The notes: generated by a model not told the origin, from the letters alone. Shown: positions 10,561 to 22,700, numbered from the stretch's first letter. The stretch: DNA of 64,000 bases from Torymus aiolomorphi (GCA_036365515.1 CM070873.1:66833529-66897528); one strand, 5' to 3'. Program-made: numbers and translations.

Positions 10561-12112
10561 TTCCGGGCGGGACGGAAATAGGATGATGCTACATGCCGGT
10601 CTTAGAGCGTAATTGTCGAAACACGTGTTGACGATAAATGTCAAGTAATGACGCTGTTTGACAGGGACGGAGGACGGCTACGACAAATTTGCTTTGGGGT
10701 GAGGGCGAGGGAGAGGTGGAAATAGGAGCTGACGTTTGGTAGAATGTTGAGTTTGTAGTTTTGTTAAATTTTGGAATTGAGTTGGAGTTGAGTGTGATGG
10801 AATTATTTTCATTGATGAAATTATAAAGCAAAACTTTCTTCGACGCGAATAAAACGTTTGGTTTTAGTTTGAATTCAAAAACAAATAATTGTCTGCGGAC
10901 GTATATTTCTAATAATTTATCGAAGAACTGGCGGAGAAACAGGAAAGTGTCAACCGCGTGTCCACGTGAACATCAAATGCTGGTCTATAGTCCGGTGATG
11001 ATTTTCATTTTTATAGAAAACTTTTGAAGTTTTAACATACGATCTGAATCTGTTTACGAAAAGTCAATTTATGATGACTTTTTTAGAATCGTAAGACACA
11101 AGCGGCTATAAAACTGTGCAACGAGCGAGAAATTATCGCGCAATTAATTTTTTTAAACTTAATTTCGAACGAATTTTTTATGGTAGATGGTAAAATTTTT
11201 GTTTGACAATTGAACCAAATGGTTTTTTTTTTACTAATTCGTATCAAATGAATAATTATTTGTTAATTTATCTGATAATTGAGGGCTTAGGACAAGTGTT
11301 TGTGTTTTCAACTTAATAAACATGTATTGCCTTGAGATGAAGTATTTATATGTAAAGCAATTTCAATCAGATCTCTTTGCAATTTTGGGTGCACTCCACT
11401 ACGATAAGCGTAATCATATCATCGTACGATGTTTCATATCGCTTAATTCGTAGATATTCCTTCGAAAGTATTGTTTTAATTATTCAAAGAAACAAAGTTA
11501 AAATGAATCGCGTTGCTAGATTATAGTATGTACGGTTTTTGACATTACACATTGATTTTTTTTTTAAAGTTTATCAAGTTTTCCATACAATATCTTACAA
11601 GAAATTCTTATTTTTCCTTCATTATAGAATAAGTCAAGCCACAAACTAACAAGTATCACAAATGAAATTGTTTTGCTGTTTAAGAACTGTCTTATGACAA
11701 TTCTATTGTTCGGTTTTCATGGAAATATATAGCAAGTAACATCATAATGCCAAGGAAGAAACATGTGATACAAATAATAATTCCTTGAAAAATCAATTTT
11801 CATTGATAGGATATACGTAAATGCGCATTGAATTTTTCGTACACCCATTTCAATGTATATGTAGCACCGGTCGCTCCTTTAGGCTTCTTCTATCCTTTAG
11901 GCTTCTTCTGTACTTGCCTTCGGAGCGCTCCCGCGCTCCTTGATTATGGAATATTTTAGTTATATAGGACAGTAAAACGAGGGCAACTAATGTAATTATA
12001 GATTGCTAACAGTTATAGACTTTTATATATCCTCCTCTAAATTAATAAGTTTCAATTGTCTTTTTACTATTCTAATTCTGAGATTTCATTTATAAATTAT
12101 TGACGAAAAGGC
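10561..12112. other. Long AT-rich valley, no gene seen
   Basis: About 1.5 kb of CpG-poor sequence. The only GC-rich spot is 11870-11940, where a 16-bp unit, CCTTTAGGCTTCTTCT, occurs twice in tandem (11876-11891 and 11894-11909). The next sequence holds GGAGCGCTCC. No transposon ends or coding signal were seen. Confidence 0.55.
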
Positions 12113-12312
12113 TTCCCTGGTAGAAATTGTCTCTATCGGAAATGGCCAGGAAAATAATAAATAGCTAGTAAAAATATCTAATTTCTGGCTAGTGATGAAA
12201 CGATTTTTCCGGTCATATTTTCTATTTAATGGAGATAACACATGCTTAAAATGTTTTTACTAAATTTTCTCTGTAATTTGATCATGTATTTAAAAACAAA
12301 TATTAAAAAAAC

Positions 12313-12832
12313 GGGGGGGGGTCGAGTCCAGAGTTTGACGATTCACTATAAAATTGAAGTCAACTATAGACGTTTTTCAGTTCGACATATGATAATTCAG
12401 ATTGTTCTTAATTTCGAAATTCTAAATTATGAAAATCATATTTACGAATGTGTAACACTTCATCTACTGTCCAAAACATCGAATTTCATTAATAGAATTT
12501 TAATAAGGGTATAATATAGACATTTTGAAATAAATCATTAGAAACAGGTTATATTTGTTTTGAGATTTTCATTAATAGAATTTTAATAAGGGTATAATAT
12601 AGACATTTTGAAATAAATCATTAGAAACAGGTTATATTTGTTTTGAGATCGTATTGATGAAATTCGATGTTTTGGACAGTAGGTGAACTGTTACATTCGA
12701 AAATATGATTTTCGTAATTTAACATTTCGAAATTAAGAACAATCTGCATTACCATATGTCGAACTGAAAAACGTCTATAGTTGACTTGAATTTTATAGTA
12801 AATCGTCAAACTCTGACCCCCCCCCCCCCCCC
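12313..12832. mobile_element. Foldback element ending in G9 and C16
   Basis: Two arms of about 170-180 bp face each other (left from 12313 to about 12490, right from about 12655 to 12832) and are roughly 90% alike by eye. The outer ends are a G9 run and a C16 run. AAAAC lies immediately outside both ends (12308-12312 and 12833-12837), a possible 5-bp target duplication. The spacer holds a tandem 83-bp duplication. It sits inside the CCCTGGT element and so is the younger insertion. Superfamily unknown; no coding capacity. Confidence 0.75.
12484..12649. repeat. Tandem duplication, 2 x 83 bp
   Basis: The unit from 12484 to 12566 is repeated almost unchanged at 12567-12649 in the spacer of the foldback. 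The near-identity suggests a recent duplication, for example by replication slippage at the hairpin. Confidence 0.85.
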
Positions 12833-13217
12833 AAAACATAGCTAACGAAAATGTAAACACCAATTATTGGCATTATATTCGTTTATAGTACTGGTTCAGG
12901 GGATACAGACGAAAACGATGATTTTACCGTTTGATTCTGTCTCTCTCTTCTTGCCATTATATAGCAAGCCTCTTATTAGCTATTTCCTGACTAAAAAAAC
13001 TGATCAACTTTAATATCTTTTAAATGCTCATAAATAAACTAATGTAAATTTGTGAAAAAACTTATTCTATTATTTTGTCTATTAAATGGCAAATATGATC
13101 GAAAAAATCGTTTCATCGATGAATAGAAATGGCCAAGAAAAGTGTCTAGTTTTTAACGATTATTGAAGAAACTAGCTATTTATTAGGTAAATAATAGAAT
13201 CGATTTCCACCAGGGTT

Positions 13218-13600
13218 TAAATCATAATGCAAAATTAATTAGGAGAATCATAACGGCTTAATATATGTATTGAAATAATTACAGTTTAAGTATCTTTTAA
13301 ATAAATAAAGAATCATTCACGCTATCATTGGACGCAATATCAATGCTGTAATTATCACATGATAAATGATTGAAGAGTTATATTTTCAAATTTCAACTGT
13401 GTCTGTAAAAGATAAATGATTGATTGCCCACTGTTGACTGTAATTGGACGTTTTGATTTATTGATTTTAACTGTTTAATGCTCACGGCATTGTGTACAGA
13501 CATTAGCAACATTTTATCATACTTTCACTGTAATTAGTGATAAGTGACGTAGATTCACTAGAAAATAATCATAAATAACTAAACAATACCCTCTTCAGCT
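13218..13600. other. AT-rich valley, no gene seen
   Basis: CpG-poor. The string GATAAATGATTGA appears twice (about 13362 and 13411). No other feature. Confidence 0.5.
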
Positions 13601-14080
13601 TCTTAACTAATCGCATCCACTTGCCTTAACAACACCTACTACTGAAACTCCAAACACATATACTGCAGAGCGGCTATTTCATGCGCCTTGCCCTCTCGCG
13701 TCTTCTCAAATCTTAATAGAGAGGGCCGAAACGAGGTGTGCGCAAAAATCCCTCGCGTGCCGCTAATTGCAGCCGCAGAAGGTGCGAGAGCCCGTAATTA
13801 CACGTGCGCATGTGAATACCGAAATTTCCTCCTCACGGCGAGTCTCGTGTGAGGTCTGTATTATTCGCGCGATGCACGAGGAGAGAGTGAAAAGAAGCGC
13901 GTTCGCACTATTTTTACAGAGGCGCTTGCTGAATTAATCGCGCGCGGTGGTGGCGAAGGCGACAAAGTTTGAGAGGCTGAGGTATAAGATTTAGTATCGT
14001 CTGATTGCCGCGTTTCTCTTTTTTTAACGCTCGTAAATATCGCGTATTGAAGAGAATATTTTATCATTATTATTTTCTGA
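13601..14080. other. D8: skew-flip unit with CpG-rich core
   Basis: The left arm 13601-13660 is A/C-rich. The core is about 13670-13960 and T-rich sequence follows. No coding signal. Confidence 0.55.
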
Positions 14081-14167
14081 AAATATCATGTTTGCTCGGG
14101 CAAGGAGAAGAGGATTTTTTAAACGTATTTCGATTATTTTTTGAAAAAATTTATATTTTAAATTAAT

Positions 14168-14202
14168 CCCGCGACAATGAGAATCAAAGTCATTATCGCG
14201 GG
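14168..14202. repeat. Short hairpin in AT-rich DNA
   Basis: The 13-bp arms CCCGCGACAATGA and TCATTATCGCGGG (one mismatch) enclose a 9-bp loop. The GC-rich stem in AT-rich DNA stands out. It may be a protein site or the remnant of an inverted-repeat element. The surrounding interval to 14681 holds no other feature. Confidence 0.6.
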
Positions 14203-14683
14203 CTAAAAATAATTTACGGAATACGGTTGACATTTACGCGGGGAGGCTAGCCTAAACAACTGAATTATTTATAATGAACTAAAAATAGTAAGTACATCTA
14301 AATAAAAAGCTTCCTCGCGTGTGCACGTGTATAGGGGGGAAACCAGCTGTTTAATAACTTATATATTCCGTAGGCCAAACGTTTCACCTACGTTCTATAC
14401 GAAAATAGTCACGCACCATAGACGTTCCTTACGGTTTGCACTATTCAACTGTAGATTCGTTTTTTATTTTAAGATACACGGCTTTTTTGTGTGTTTGCTC
14501 CGGGGTTTTTGAAAAAAATTTATCGTATTATTTCAGAAAGCTAACCGCTGTGTCTGTCTATACCAATAAATTTAACGTGCGCTTGAACGCTTTTAACTTT
14601 TCCGTTGCCTCAGTGATAAATTACGCACAATACAAGTGTTTCTAGTCTATTGTTCCTGTGAAAATCAACAAGATCGATTTAAC

Positions 14684-15261
14684 CCCTGGTGGAAATCCAA
14701 AACATTTTCTAACTAATAACTGGCTATTTATATTAGAAACTTGCTATAAAATGGGAATTTCCCTTGTCCAGTTTCTAGCTCCCGGTGAAACGATTTTTTC
14801 CCTATTATTCGAACATTTAATAGATTGAAAAATAGGATGAGTTTTGCGAAGACAAGCACAAACTTGTTCTTGAGTATTTTAAAGGTATTAAAACTGATCA
14901 GTTTTTTTAGTCCGGAAATGGCTAGTAGAAGGCCTGTTGTTATGACAAGGAGTGAGAGAGACAGAATCTAATGGCAATAAATACATTCTACGTAATATCT
15001 TCAAAAGGACTGCTGTAAATGATTTTTCTGTCTGCTCATATTGTTTATATTTTAGTAAGCTATCAGTTACAGTTGAATACCGTCCAATTTAACGTCAATT
15101 CTTTAAGTAAACTTAAAACGAAAATTTGGAGGTTATGTCCAATCTATTAAATGTCCGAATAATGAGAGAAAAAGCGTTTCACCGGAGCCTATTAACTAGC
15201 CATTTTTCCTACCTATTTATTGAGATTGTGGTCATTTCAGATAGACAAATTTCCACCAGGG
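14684..15261. mobile_element. CCCTGGT-family long MITE, intact copy (578 bp)
   Basis: The ends are CCCTGGTGGAAATCC and, on the other strand, CCCTGGTGGAAATTT. The dinucleotide AC flanks both sides (14682-14683 and 15262-15263). It is the uninterrupted reference for the long form and lies in the opposite orientation to the copy at 32826. Shared blocks include CGGTGAAACGATTTTTTCC, a segment with AAACTGATCAGTTTTT, and AAGGAGTGAGAGAGACAGA. It has no open frame of useful length, so it needs a transposase from elsewhere. Confidence 0.9.
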
Positions 15262-15263
15262 AC

Positions 15264-15890
15264 ACTATAAATATTTTTCAATGTGTATTTTAGTCTATTA
15301 TTTCGAATAGATTTATCGTAGAAACAGCTTTAAATTTTAATTATATTGATTTATAAAATATAATATAACAGATAATTGAACGATTTCCGTTCAAAAACAT
15401 TGTTTTGCCTTAAATTATCTTTGAAATTTAACATTTACTTCAAAAATAAAATCAGATGCTGCTTAAAGTGGATGATTAATGACTGATACGTGTGCTCATT
15501 GTTATTTTGTTTCAAACGATCATGTACTTGAATCGTGCCAAATCATGATCAGGCGTTCTAAATTTCTAAATGATAATGCATTGATATGGATTTCTGTGAT
15601 TCCGACAGCAGAGTATGTGACTCATAGAAACTCGCGTTTTTGACGTTGCTTCCTTCCTAATAACTGGATAAATGAGAATGATAACGCTTTAATTTATGAT
15701 AAAAAACCGAACAATGTTTCAGTTGTAGAGATAAAGAGTAATTATACTCGCGCAATTGAACTACACAGGATAACAAGAGCCAAAATAAAAACAGATGTTG
15801 TATAATTTTTAATCTATTAAAAAGAGACTCGATAAATTACGAAAATTTTAATAAGGTAAAAATAAAAAGTCCATCCTCTTGGAATATCGC
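15264..15890. other. AT-rich valley, no gene seen
   Basis: CpG-poor, A/T-rich. No transposon ends or open frames were recognised. Confidence 0.55.
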
Positions 15891-16760
15891 TCAACCCTTA
15901 TTACGAAAAATCCACTATACCCACACACCTCACAGCCTCCGTTTTATCTAAACCCCTCTCGGCTCAATCTCTCGTACGGCTATCCACCTTGAAACCCGCT
16001 TGCTCTCACATCACGCCACCACCGCACGTCGTTGCACTCTTGCGTCGGCGAGACATTCTAAAAGGGAATCGCGCGCCGAGGCGCTATAAAAAGGGCCAGC
16101 CTGCGCAGCTCCCCTCCTCACCCCGTCTACTGACCATAGCGCACGAGTCTCTCTCTCTCTCCTCCCACGTCGCCCTTGACGCGCTTAGGAAAGCCCTTTT
16201 GATATCGCGCCGAGCGAATCTTTCGCGCGCGAGAGAGAGAACGAGTGAGAGAGAGAGAGAGAGCTGTATTCTAAATCCGGCGCCGCCTGCCGTCGCCGAC
16301 CTTTTGCTCGCGCTGCTGTCGGGACGTCACACGCCCGGCATAAATCACGAGAGAGAGAGGATGGAAGGTGCGGAGAAATGAAGCGGCAGAGAGGAAGAGA
16401 GAGCGAGAGGGATTGATGCGCGCCCCGCGTTATTTGCTTGCAGTGCGCGCGCGCGCGCGCCGGGGTATATAAGAGAGAGACGCTGAGTAGTGTCTGCGGG
16501 AGGAGTTGTGATGTAGGTGCAGCAGACTAGCCGCGGTGTAGGTGCGACGACGAGTAAACAGCGCATGATATGCCAGTGCTGGAATTTGTATACTACGTCG
16601 ATGCGGTCAGACTGTTTCGGGGGAATGTAATTTGGTGGGTTTAATGAAGTACATAGCTGCTGAAGTCGAGGTGGAACGTGTAAGTTATGTAGCTGGGAAG
16701 TTGCGAATTTGATGGTATAATTAAATTATAGGATCTATAGCTATCTCCTGGTCACGTGCA
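15891..16760. other. D9: clear skew-flip unit
   Basis: This is one of the sharpest cases: 15901-15960 has 23 C and 3 G, while 16621-16680 has 22 G and 5 C. The core (about 16000-16600) has a CT run on its left (about 16147-16163) and GA runs on its right (about 16225-16262). It also holds a CGCGCG tract (16446-16460) and a TATA box. Confidence 0.7.
16466..16500 (+). promoter_or_regulatory. Candidate core promoter (TATATAAG)
   Basis: TATATAAG at 16466-16473 directly follows a CGCGCG tract and is followed by GAGAGA. A start would be expected near 16495. No consensus insect initiator is evident there, and no coding exon follows. Confidence 0.3.
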
Positions 16761-17640
16761 CATAAGTTAGAATTTTTATTCGATTATATATATAGTTATA
16801 CCGTTTATTGACTTTGATGTCGAGCGAATTTTTACGACCCAGCGGCTCTTTACGACTGACAATAATCAAGCAGGAAAAGTTGAAGAAGAAGAAGAAGAAA
16901 AAAATGTGTTTATATGGTACCTGAGGTTAATGAATTTCCTCCAAGCATCAACCGCAGCCTCGTAAAAAGCCAGGAAATTGCATAAACCGGTACGTTACAA
17001 CACGCTATTCTAAAACCGAGAGGGCGAGCTGCATGTGCGAATGTAGTGCCATCCATTACGACGGCACGCGTACGCGGGGGCAGGTCGAGACAGCCGCATG
17101 TATATACGCGCAGTTCGCAACGAAATCCATGCGCCGCGGAGAGCGACAGCCCGGTGCCGGCAAGCCAAATAATCGCTCGGGCCTGCCAATCGTTAATGCA
17201 TTCGCGCGTGAGTCGAGGAGTAAAAAGTCGCAGTTCTCGCGACTTTTGTTTTTTCGTTTGATTTTTCCTGTGTTTCGAAAAGTTTTCCTCGGGCGATATG
17301 ACGAGTGTCGAAAATAGAAATTGGGTCAGTACCGCTTTTGTTTTGCGTATAGACAATCAACTGTGAATTGAGTTGTTTGTTTTCCCCGCGCCCGCGCCAG
17401 AGCGGCGGTACACTTTTAAAGTCGGCTTGACGATGAGGTTTCGGATGAGGTTCTTTTCTCTTATAGAGTGTGTGTGCGTGAGTTGGGAGAGGTTTGCTTT
17501 TGCCGCAATTGGTCTGAATTGGATCGAATTCGTGACAGAGAAGTAAGATTAAAGTGTTTGTACGATTGTAGTACAGATGCAGTAATTGCAATGAAAATCA
17601 TAAAATGAGTCGTTAATAAATTGATTAATTTTGACTGCGT
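16761..17640. other. D10: skew-flip unit with CpG-rich core
   Basis: The left arm 16920-17000 is A/C-rich. The core is about 17010-17400. The right arm carries GAGTGTGTGTGCGTGAG near 17465. Overlapping frames on both strands match no family. Confidence 0.6.
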
Positions 17641-18240
17641 ATTTTGTATTTTAATAGAAAATTTATATTCAAAGTATGCGCGAAAAGAATTTTTCGTAAT
17701 GAAAAATTCCTGAAAGACCTGCAGCCGTTATACTCTTTCACTTTTCGCGCGACTCGTCCGTCAAAGGTCGCGCATATAATATGAGGAAGTGACTTATGTG
17801 TACCGGGATCACGTCGGCAATCTTCACACGTCTCAACTTTTCACGTGTAGCGGGGATAAAGGAAAATTACGAAGACAGTTTCGTCGTTCTTTTGTATTCA
17901 TGATTTCTTAAATTAAATGCATAAAAGTGTCTGCGTATGTGAAAGTAAAGAGTTATTGTGATGCTGAAATATGGAGTATGATATATACTTATGTTAATAT
18001 GAAAATGTGTAATAAATTTAATTTTTATGACAGGTATCATTTGCACCTTTATAAAATTTGGCTTTCTTATTTATATAAAAATTAATTTCATTAATCTATA
18101 TATTTTCTCGCAAATTTTTGTGTTAAGATATGATTTTCTTCTTATTATTATGATTTCTTTTTTCAATTATATATACACTTTTTCATCGGAAAAATTCATA
18201 CAATATTATTTACATTACGAAATCAACAAATAACACAAAA
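17641..18240. other. AT-rich valley with a small CpG patch
   Basis: A minor CpG-rich patch lies at about 17720-17870; otherwise A/T-rich. The 68-codon frame at 18027-18233 is Ile/Phe/Tyr-rich, as expected of AT-rich DNA. Confidence 0.45.
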
Positions 18241-18760
18241 AATAAATAAATAAAATCCAAAATACACCTTTGAGAAACATTGAAGCGACTGAAAACCGCA
18301 TCACCTTTATTTCTTTCTCGAAGTGTAATCGATCGTTTTCACGGATGCACGAGAGAACCTCATGCGCGTGTATAACAGACACACACACACACACATATTC
18401 ACGCGGTTGCGGCGGCAACTGGTTCTCCACAGCGCGCGCTGTAATTTTGGCAGCTCGTGGCGCCTGCGGACGGCAAAAAATAATGTAAGAAGCGATAGCG
18501 AAAATACATTGTCTTTGTGTAACGGCGCACTAATTGACGACGCGGCGGTGGCAACGTCGGGTGTGGGTTAATTTTAATAATAGCTCGTTTCGCTTTTCTG
18601 CGGATGTGATTCTCGGCTTTTAGCGTAATTTAGGAGAATAGCCGACGTTTCTTTTGCATTTTTATTTGGGTTCGAGTGAAGTAGCCGAGGTTTTTCTATG
18701 TGGGTGGTATATGGTAATGTTGTTGTCGAATAACTTGTAGAAACGAATGTAATTTTTTGC
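18241..18760. other. D11: skew-flip unit with CpG-rich core
   Basis: An AC run (18379-18394) lies on the left side and G/T-rich sequence follows from about 18550. The core is about 18310-18620. Confidence 0.6.
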
Positions 18761-19640
18761 TCGGGATTTGTGGTGACAAAAACTGTGCTGTTGAGATATT
18801 CTTATTTAATTTTAATCGAAATCCAATGTTTTTCTCTGGTTTTCTGTTTATTTTATTCGCGTGTAAAAGGTATATAATTTACTCGTCTCGTGTAATTGAT
18901 TTTGTATTTTAGAATGCATAGAAAATGCAAATTTAGTTAGGTTCCTAATTATTAAAATTAAAACAAATATATATCTTTGAAAATAATGGGACAGCAGAAG
19001 ATTATATACTAATATATATGTAGGAGACGGATAAGGAAGAGTATTGTAGTTATTTTTTATTATGACTTTATTCGATGTTTACAATTACTTTAAAACTGGT
19101 TTGCTCGTACGACGATAAAATTTTATTCCCCGACGTCGCATCGATTCTGAGGTACGTTTTGGTTCTGTTAAGGATTGAAGTTTATTGGATTGTCGATATT
19201 TTATCGCTCCTTTTATTTACGATACTAATTACTGTTCAATTTATAAAGTTTATTCGTTGTGGAAGTTAATATAACGAACATGGCATTAGGTGACTCCTTT
19301 TATGCAAAACTAGCATTTCTTTGAAAAAAAATGTTAATATTGGGAAGAGCGACCAGATAAAATAACTTATATTCTATACTATTATGAAATAATAACAGCA
19401 ACATTGAAGAATGAAATTTCTATCACAGTTTTTGTTATGAAAAAAGTACAATTTAAATGAAATTCCCCACTAACAGATAATTAAGCAAAGCGAATCACTT
19501 ATTTACAACGTTTATATATTGGAAAATTTTAAGTTACAGGCGAATTTACGCTTTACAATTCAAATATTTGAAACTGATTTAAGCAAGCGCAACAACCTAA
19601 GCTATTTGCATAATTAACAGCTGCACATAAACTGGAGAAT
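18761..19640. other. Long AT-rich valley, no gene seen
   Basis: CpG-poor interval. The hydrophobic 64-codon frame at 19075-19269 looks membrane-like, but such frames are common by chance in A/T-rich DNA. No homology recognised. Confidence 0.5.
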
Positions 19641-19926
19641 GGCGTTAAAATTGTAATTGAACCAACCCTTACAAATTCCTCATACCTATAACTACTCTTC
19701 ACTATACTTCGCAAGGAATCTCGGGCAAAAACTCTTCGTCCAGCCACACACACACACACGTGCGTTCTTCCAGCGAATGATACTCTTGTTACGTACCGCC
19801 GATAAACGATCCATCGATTAGCACAGTGGCCAATTACCGTGCCGGCGGGCTCGATACGCTCGCTCTCTTTCTCTGTGCACACAGCCCTCGGGGGCGCCAT
19901 GCGCGTGCGCGCTGACGCGATTTATA

Positions 19927-20008
<82 letters not shown>

Positions 20009-20012
20009 ACAC
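19927..20012. repeat. Compound (AT)7(AC)n microsatellite
   Basis: AT dinucleotides to 19940, then about 36 AC units with one CAT interruption. Poly-Thr/His or poly-Cys/Val frames across it are artefacts. Confidence 0.97.
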
Positions 20013-20072
20013 GCGGAAAACCTGTCCCAGAGTCCCGGTGAAATCGCGATCTCTTTCTATACCCAGAGTGTA

Positions 20073-20110
20073 TATATAAGATGCCTTTTTCTCGGTCTAC
20101 ATTATATTCT
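20073..20110 (+). promoter_or_regulatory. Candidate TATA box
   Basis: TATATAAG at 20073-20080 in the CpG-rich part of D12. A start near 20105 would fit, but no initiator or exon is recognised. Confidence 0.2.
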
Positions 20111-20400
20111 CTGCGGTTGTCTGGTGATCGTTACGCGAGCGCGAGCTGTTTTATCCGTGTAACGAGGAAAATTTCATGCCTGCGCGGATCGTGAGTGAGA
20201 AGTGACGTGACGTTGTTGAGGACTGAGGGCTGTAGCAGTGGGTAATTTGATAGTACAGTTTGGGTTGTTTTTTGAGGAGGTTCTTGCTGGAGATCCTTTG
20301 ATATGATTCTTCGTAGGGGGAAGATGTAATACTGCCTGAACGTGATATAGTGTTGAGTAACCGCATCGATTTTAATTTGATTGGTTTTATTGGTCCAAAA

Positions 20401-20700
20401 TGTTCTTGTAAAAGTGAATAAAGTTAATTAAATATTCCATTTTAGTAAGCATCGTCAAGATTGCTAATTTAATTACGTATATATAAATAATTTTAGTAAG
20501 TTGGAAGCTTCGATGAATCACTTTTTCCACTTTCGAATTCATTGAATTTAAGGTATCAGAGTAAATGATTATATTGTAAGCTGAAAGAAAAAAAGCCAAA
20601 AATAAGGCACTTTTTATGACACCATTTACGAAACCCATGCTATGTATATATGTAGAATAGTATACGCCCAAAATATTGTATAACATAAGTTCAGAATAAG
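20401..20700. other. AT-rich valley, no gene seen
   Basis: CpG-poor. The 99-codon minus frame is Ile/Tyr-rich and matches nothing I recognise. Confidence 0.45.
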
Positions 20701-21140
20701 AGACCCATAAACAAGCATATATTCATTTCATTCGTCTGTTGATCAAATCAGCAATTTACATATTATACGAACTCAACCTCTCGACTCGAGGAATCTTCTA
20801 ATAACTTCTTCTATTCAAGATATACTTCTCGAGTGACATCCCCGTTGTTTTCGACGGGACGCTCGATTTATGCTGACGGGGATGATTTTCACGGGAGACG
20901 GAAGCAGTTTTCTTCTACTTTTTTCGATGACTTTTATACCCCGATGCGAGAATTTTACTGGGTCGCGTTATATACCCTATGCGACCTCTGCTTGCTCTTG
21001 CGAGAATTGCAGTGTGCTTTTGCAGAGTGAAGTGTTTTGCATATTCCTTTTGTTTACCATATTCCAAACCATTCGCGAATATTTTTCGAGCTTGGACTTA
21101 AAAATTTGTAGGGTGAAAAATTGGATTAAAATTCCTTTCT
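20701..21140. other. D13: small skew-flip unit
   Basis: The left arm (20730-20830) is A/C-rich and the right side (20870-21030) G/T-rich, with TTTTCGACGGGACGC in the core. It is weaker than its neighbours. Confidence 0.45.
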
Positions 21141-21880
21141 CAAAAGTTATATATGTCGATTAAACTTTATCACCAGCGTTGTATATATATGTATTATCAT
21201 CATAATAAGGGAGACAGTAAACCCCGCAGTGAAAAATGCACATAAAACTTTCCAGAACGATACAACAAAAGAAAAGCCCGATAAGTACAAGACATTAAAA
21301 TCACATCCCCGTCGCGTATATAAACACATAAAAGCCAGATCTCATTGTCGCCCTTGTAAGATCTAGCGCCCCATAACGTAGCTTATTCACATCAATCAGC
21401 GATGCGGAAAATCCTTTCGCGAGAAATCGACGGCGCGCGGTAGCCAAGAAAACCCCATGGCATTACGACGCTGGCGTATAACATATGTACAGGCAGGGAG
21501 GCGGGAGATTTAAATCATCCGCGTGGACTTCTGTTATTACACCGCGAACGTCCCGTTGGCGCGCGCCTTCGGCGCAATATATACGTGGCGATTATGTCGG
21601 CGTTTCTGTAAGGGATTGCGACGTAGCGGCCGCACACGTATAGACTTTGGTCGTTTTTTAGATCGTAAGTCCTTTTTTCGGTGTGATATCTATTATATGT
21701 TGTGGTATGGGATTTTCGTGTTGGTTCTGCTTGGTCGATAAATGTTGATGTATACTTAAAGTAACGGTGTAGGCCTTTTTTACGAAGTGAGATATTATTT
21801 AAGATCCTATTTGATATATAAAGAGATTTTTTAGATAAATATATAAGGTTTATTATTGGGATTGCATCGCGAAACACGGT
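21141..21880. other. D14: skew-flip unit with CpG-rich core
   Basis: The left arm 21215-21330 is A/C-rich. The core is about 21360-21680. The right arm (21690-21760) is G/T-rich (TTGTGGTATGGG). Confidence 0.6.
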
Positions 21881-22700
21881 AACAGATTAAAATTTATTTT
21901 CAAAATTTTCGTCATCTCTGTTCATACATGCATTAATATGAATCTGTATACGCAAAAAATGATTCCACATAAGACACATTCGCATAAATAACAAGAAACG
22001 TGGCATTCGGCTATATACTTACGCTGTAATTACAAACTGGCAAATTTCGCTCGTGTTTACCGACATTCACGAGCTCTTTAAAGACCTTGCGCGCCTTAAA
22101 AAAAAAAAAAAACTATACCGCGTGTAAATATGATTTTCGAGCAAATATTTTTTCGAGTAAATCTTATGCAAAGACGTCAAATAAACACGCGAGGCGAAAA
22201 AAAAACTCGTCCGAGTGTATACACACGTATACATATACACGCGAAAGAAATTCCGTGAACACATTCATTGCCGAATGCTATTTGCACTACTGTTTCCGAA
22301 GTTTAAGGTTCGCCGAGCGAGAGGCGCGCACCCATAAATCAAGTGGCGGCGAGGCGAAACGTGCCGACCGCAGCGGGATGCAGGATTTTCCGGAGCTGAA
22401 ACATTATAAAACAATTGACCGACGGGCATTTCCTTCGTACGTGTGCGTGGAATAAATCTTTTTACTGTGTGTCGTCGTCCTTAAAAAACGCTTGACCCCC
22501 ATATACTTTTCGTTCCCGGCTCGGATAACGTATGGGTGCGCGTGGGTGCTGTTCTAATGAGTGGACGGAAAGTCATTTTCGGAAGCAGGGGATTCTCGTT
22601 AAAAAGTCTGATTTACGGTTGGACTTTTCGGAAGGAAAGTTCGGGGAGCGATAACCCTTCGCTCGAGAGTTCTTTTTTTTAATGAGTTTATTGAGCTGGA
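21881..22700. other. D15: skew-flip unit with CpG-rich core
   Basis: An A15 run (22098-22112) and other A runs lie on the left; a T10 run lies on the right near 22671. The core is about 22170-22660. No coding signal in the 122-codon plus frame. Confidence 0.6.

Larger units (their letters stand above)
12115..13215. mobile_element. CCCTGGT-family long MITE, interrupted copy
   Basis: It begins CCCTGGTAGAAATT and ends, on the other strand, CCCTGGTGGAAATC. TT flanks both sides (12113-12114 and 13216-13217). Conserved internal blocks are GATGAAACGATTTTTC near the left end and its inverse AAAAATCGTTTCATC near the right end, plus segments shared with the copies at 14684 and 32826. A separate 520-bp foldback (12313-12832) interrupts it; without that, the element would be about 575 bp, like the copy at 14684. 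It encodes no protein. Confidence 0.85.
19641..20400. other. D12: skew-flip unit with CpG-rich core
   Basis: CA repeats lie on the left (about 19744-19759) and at the centre. G/T-rich sequence follows from about 20160 (GAGTGAGAAGTGACG). The core is about 19790-20160. Confidence 0.6.
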
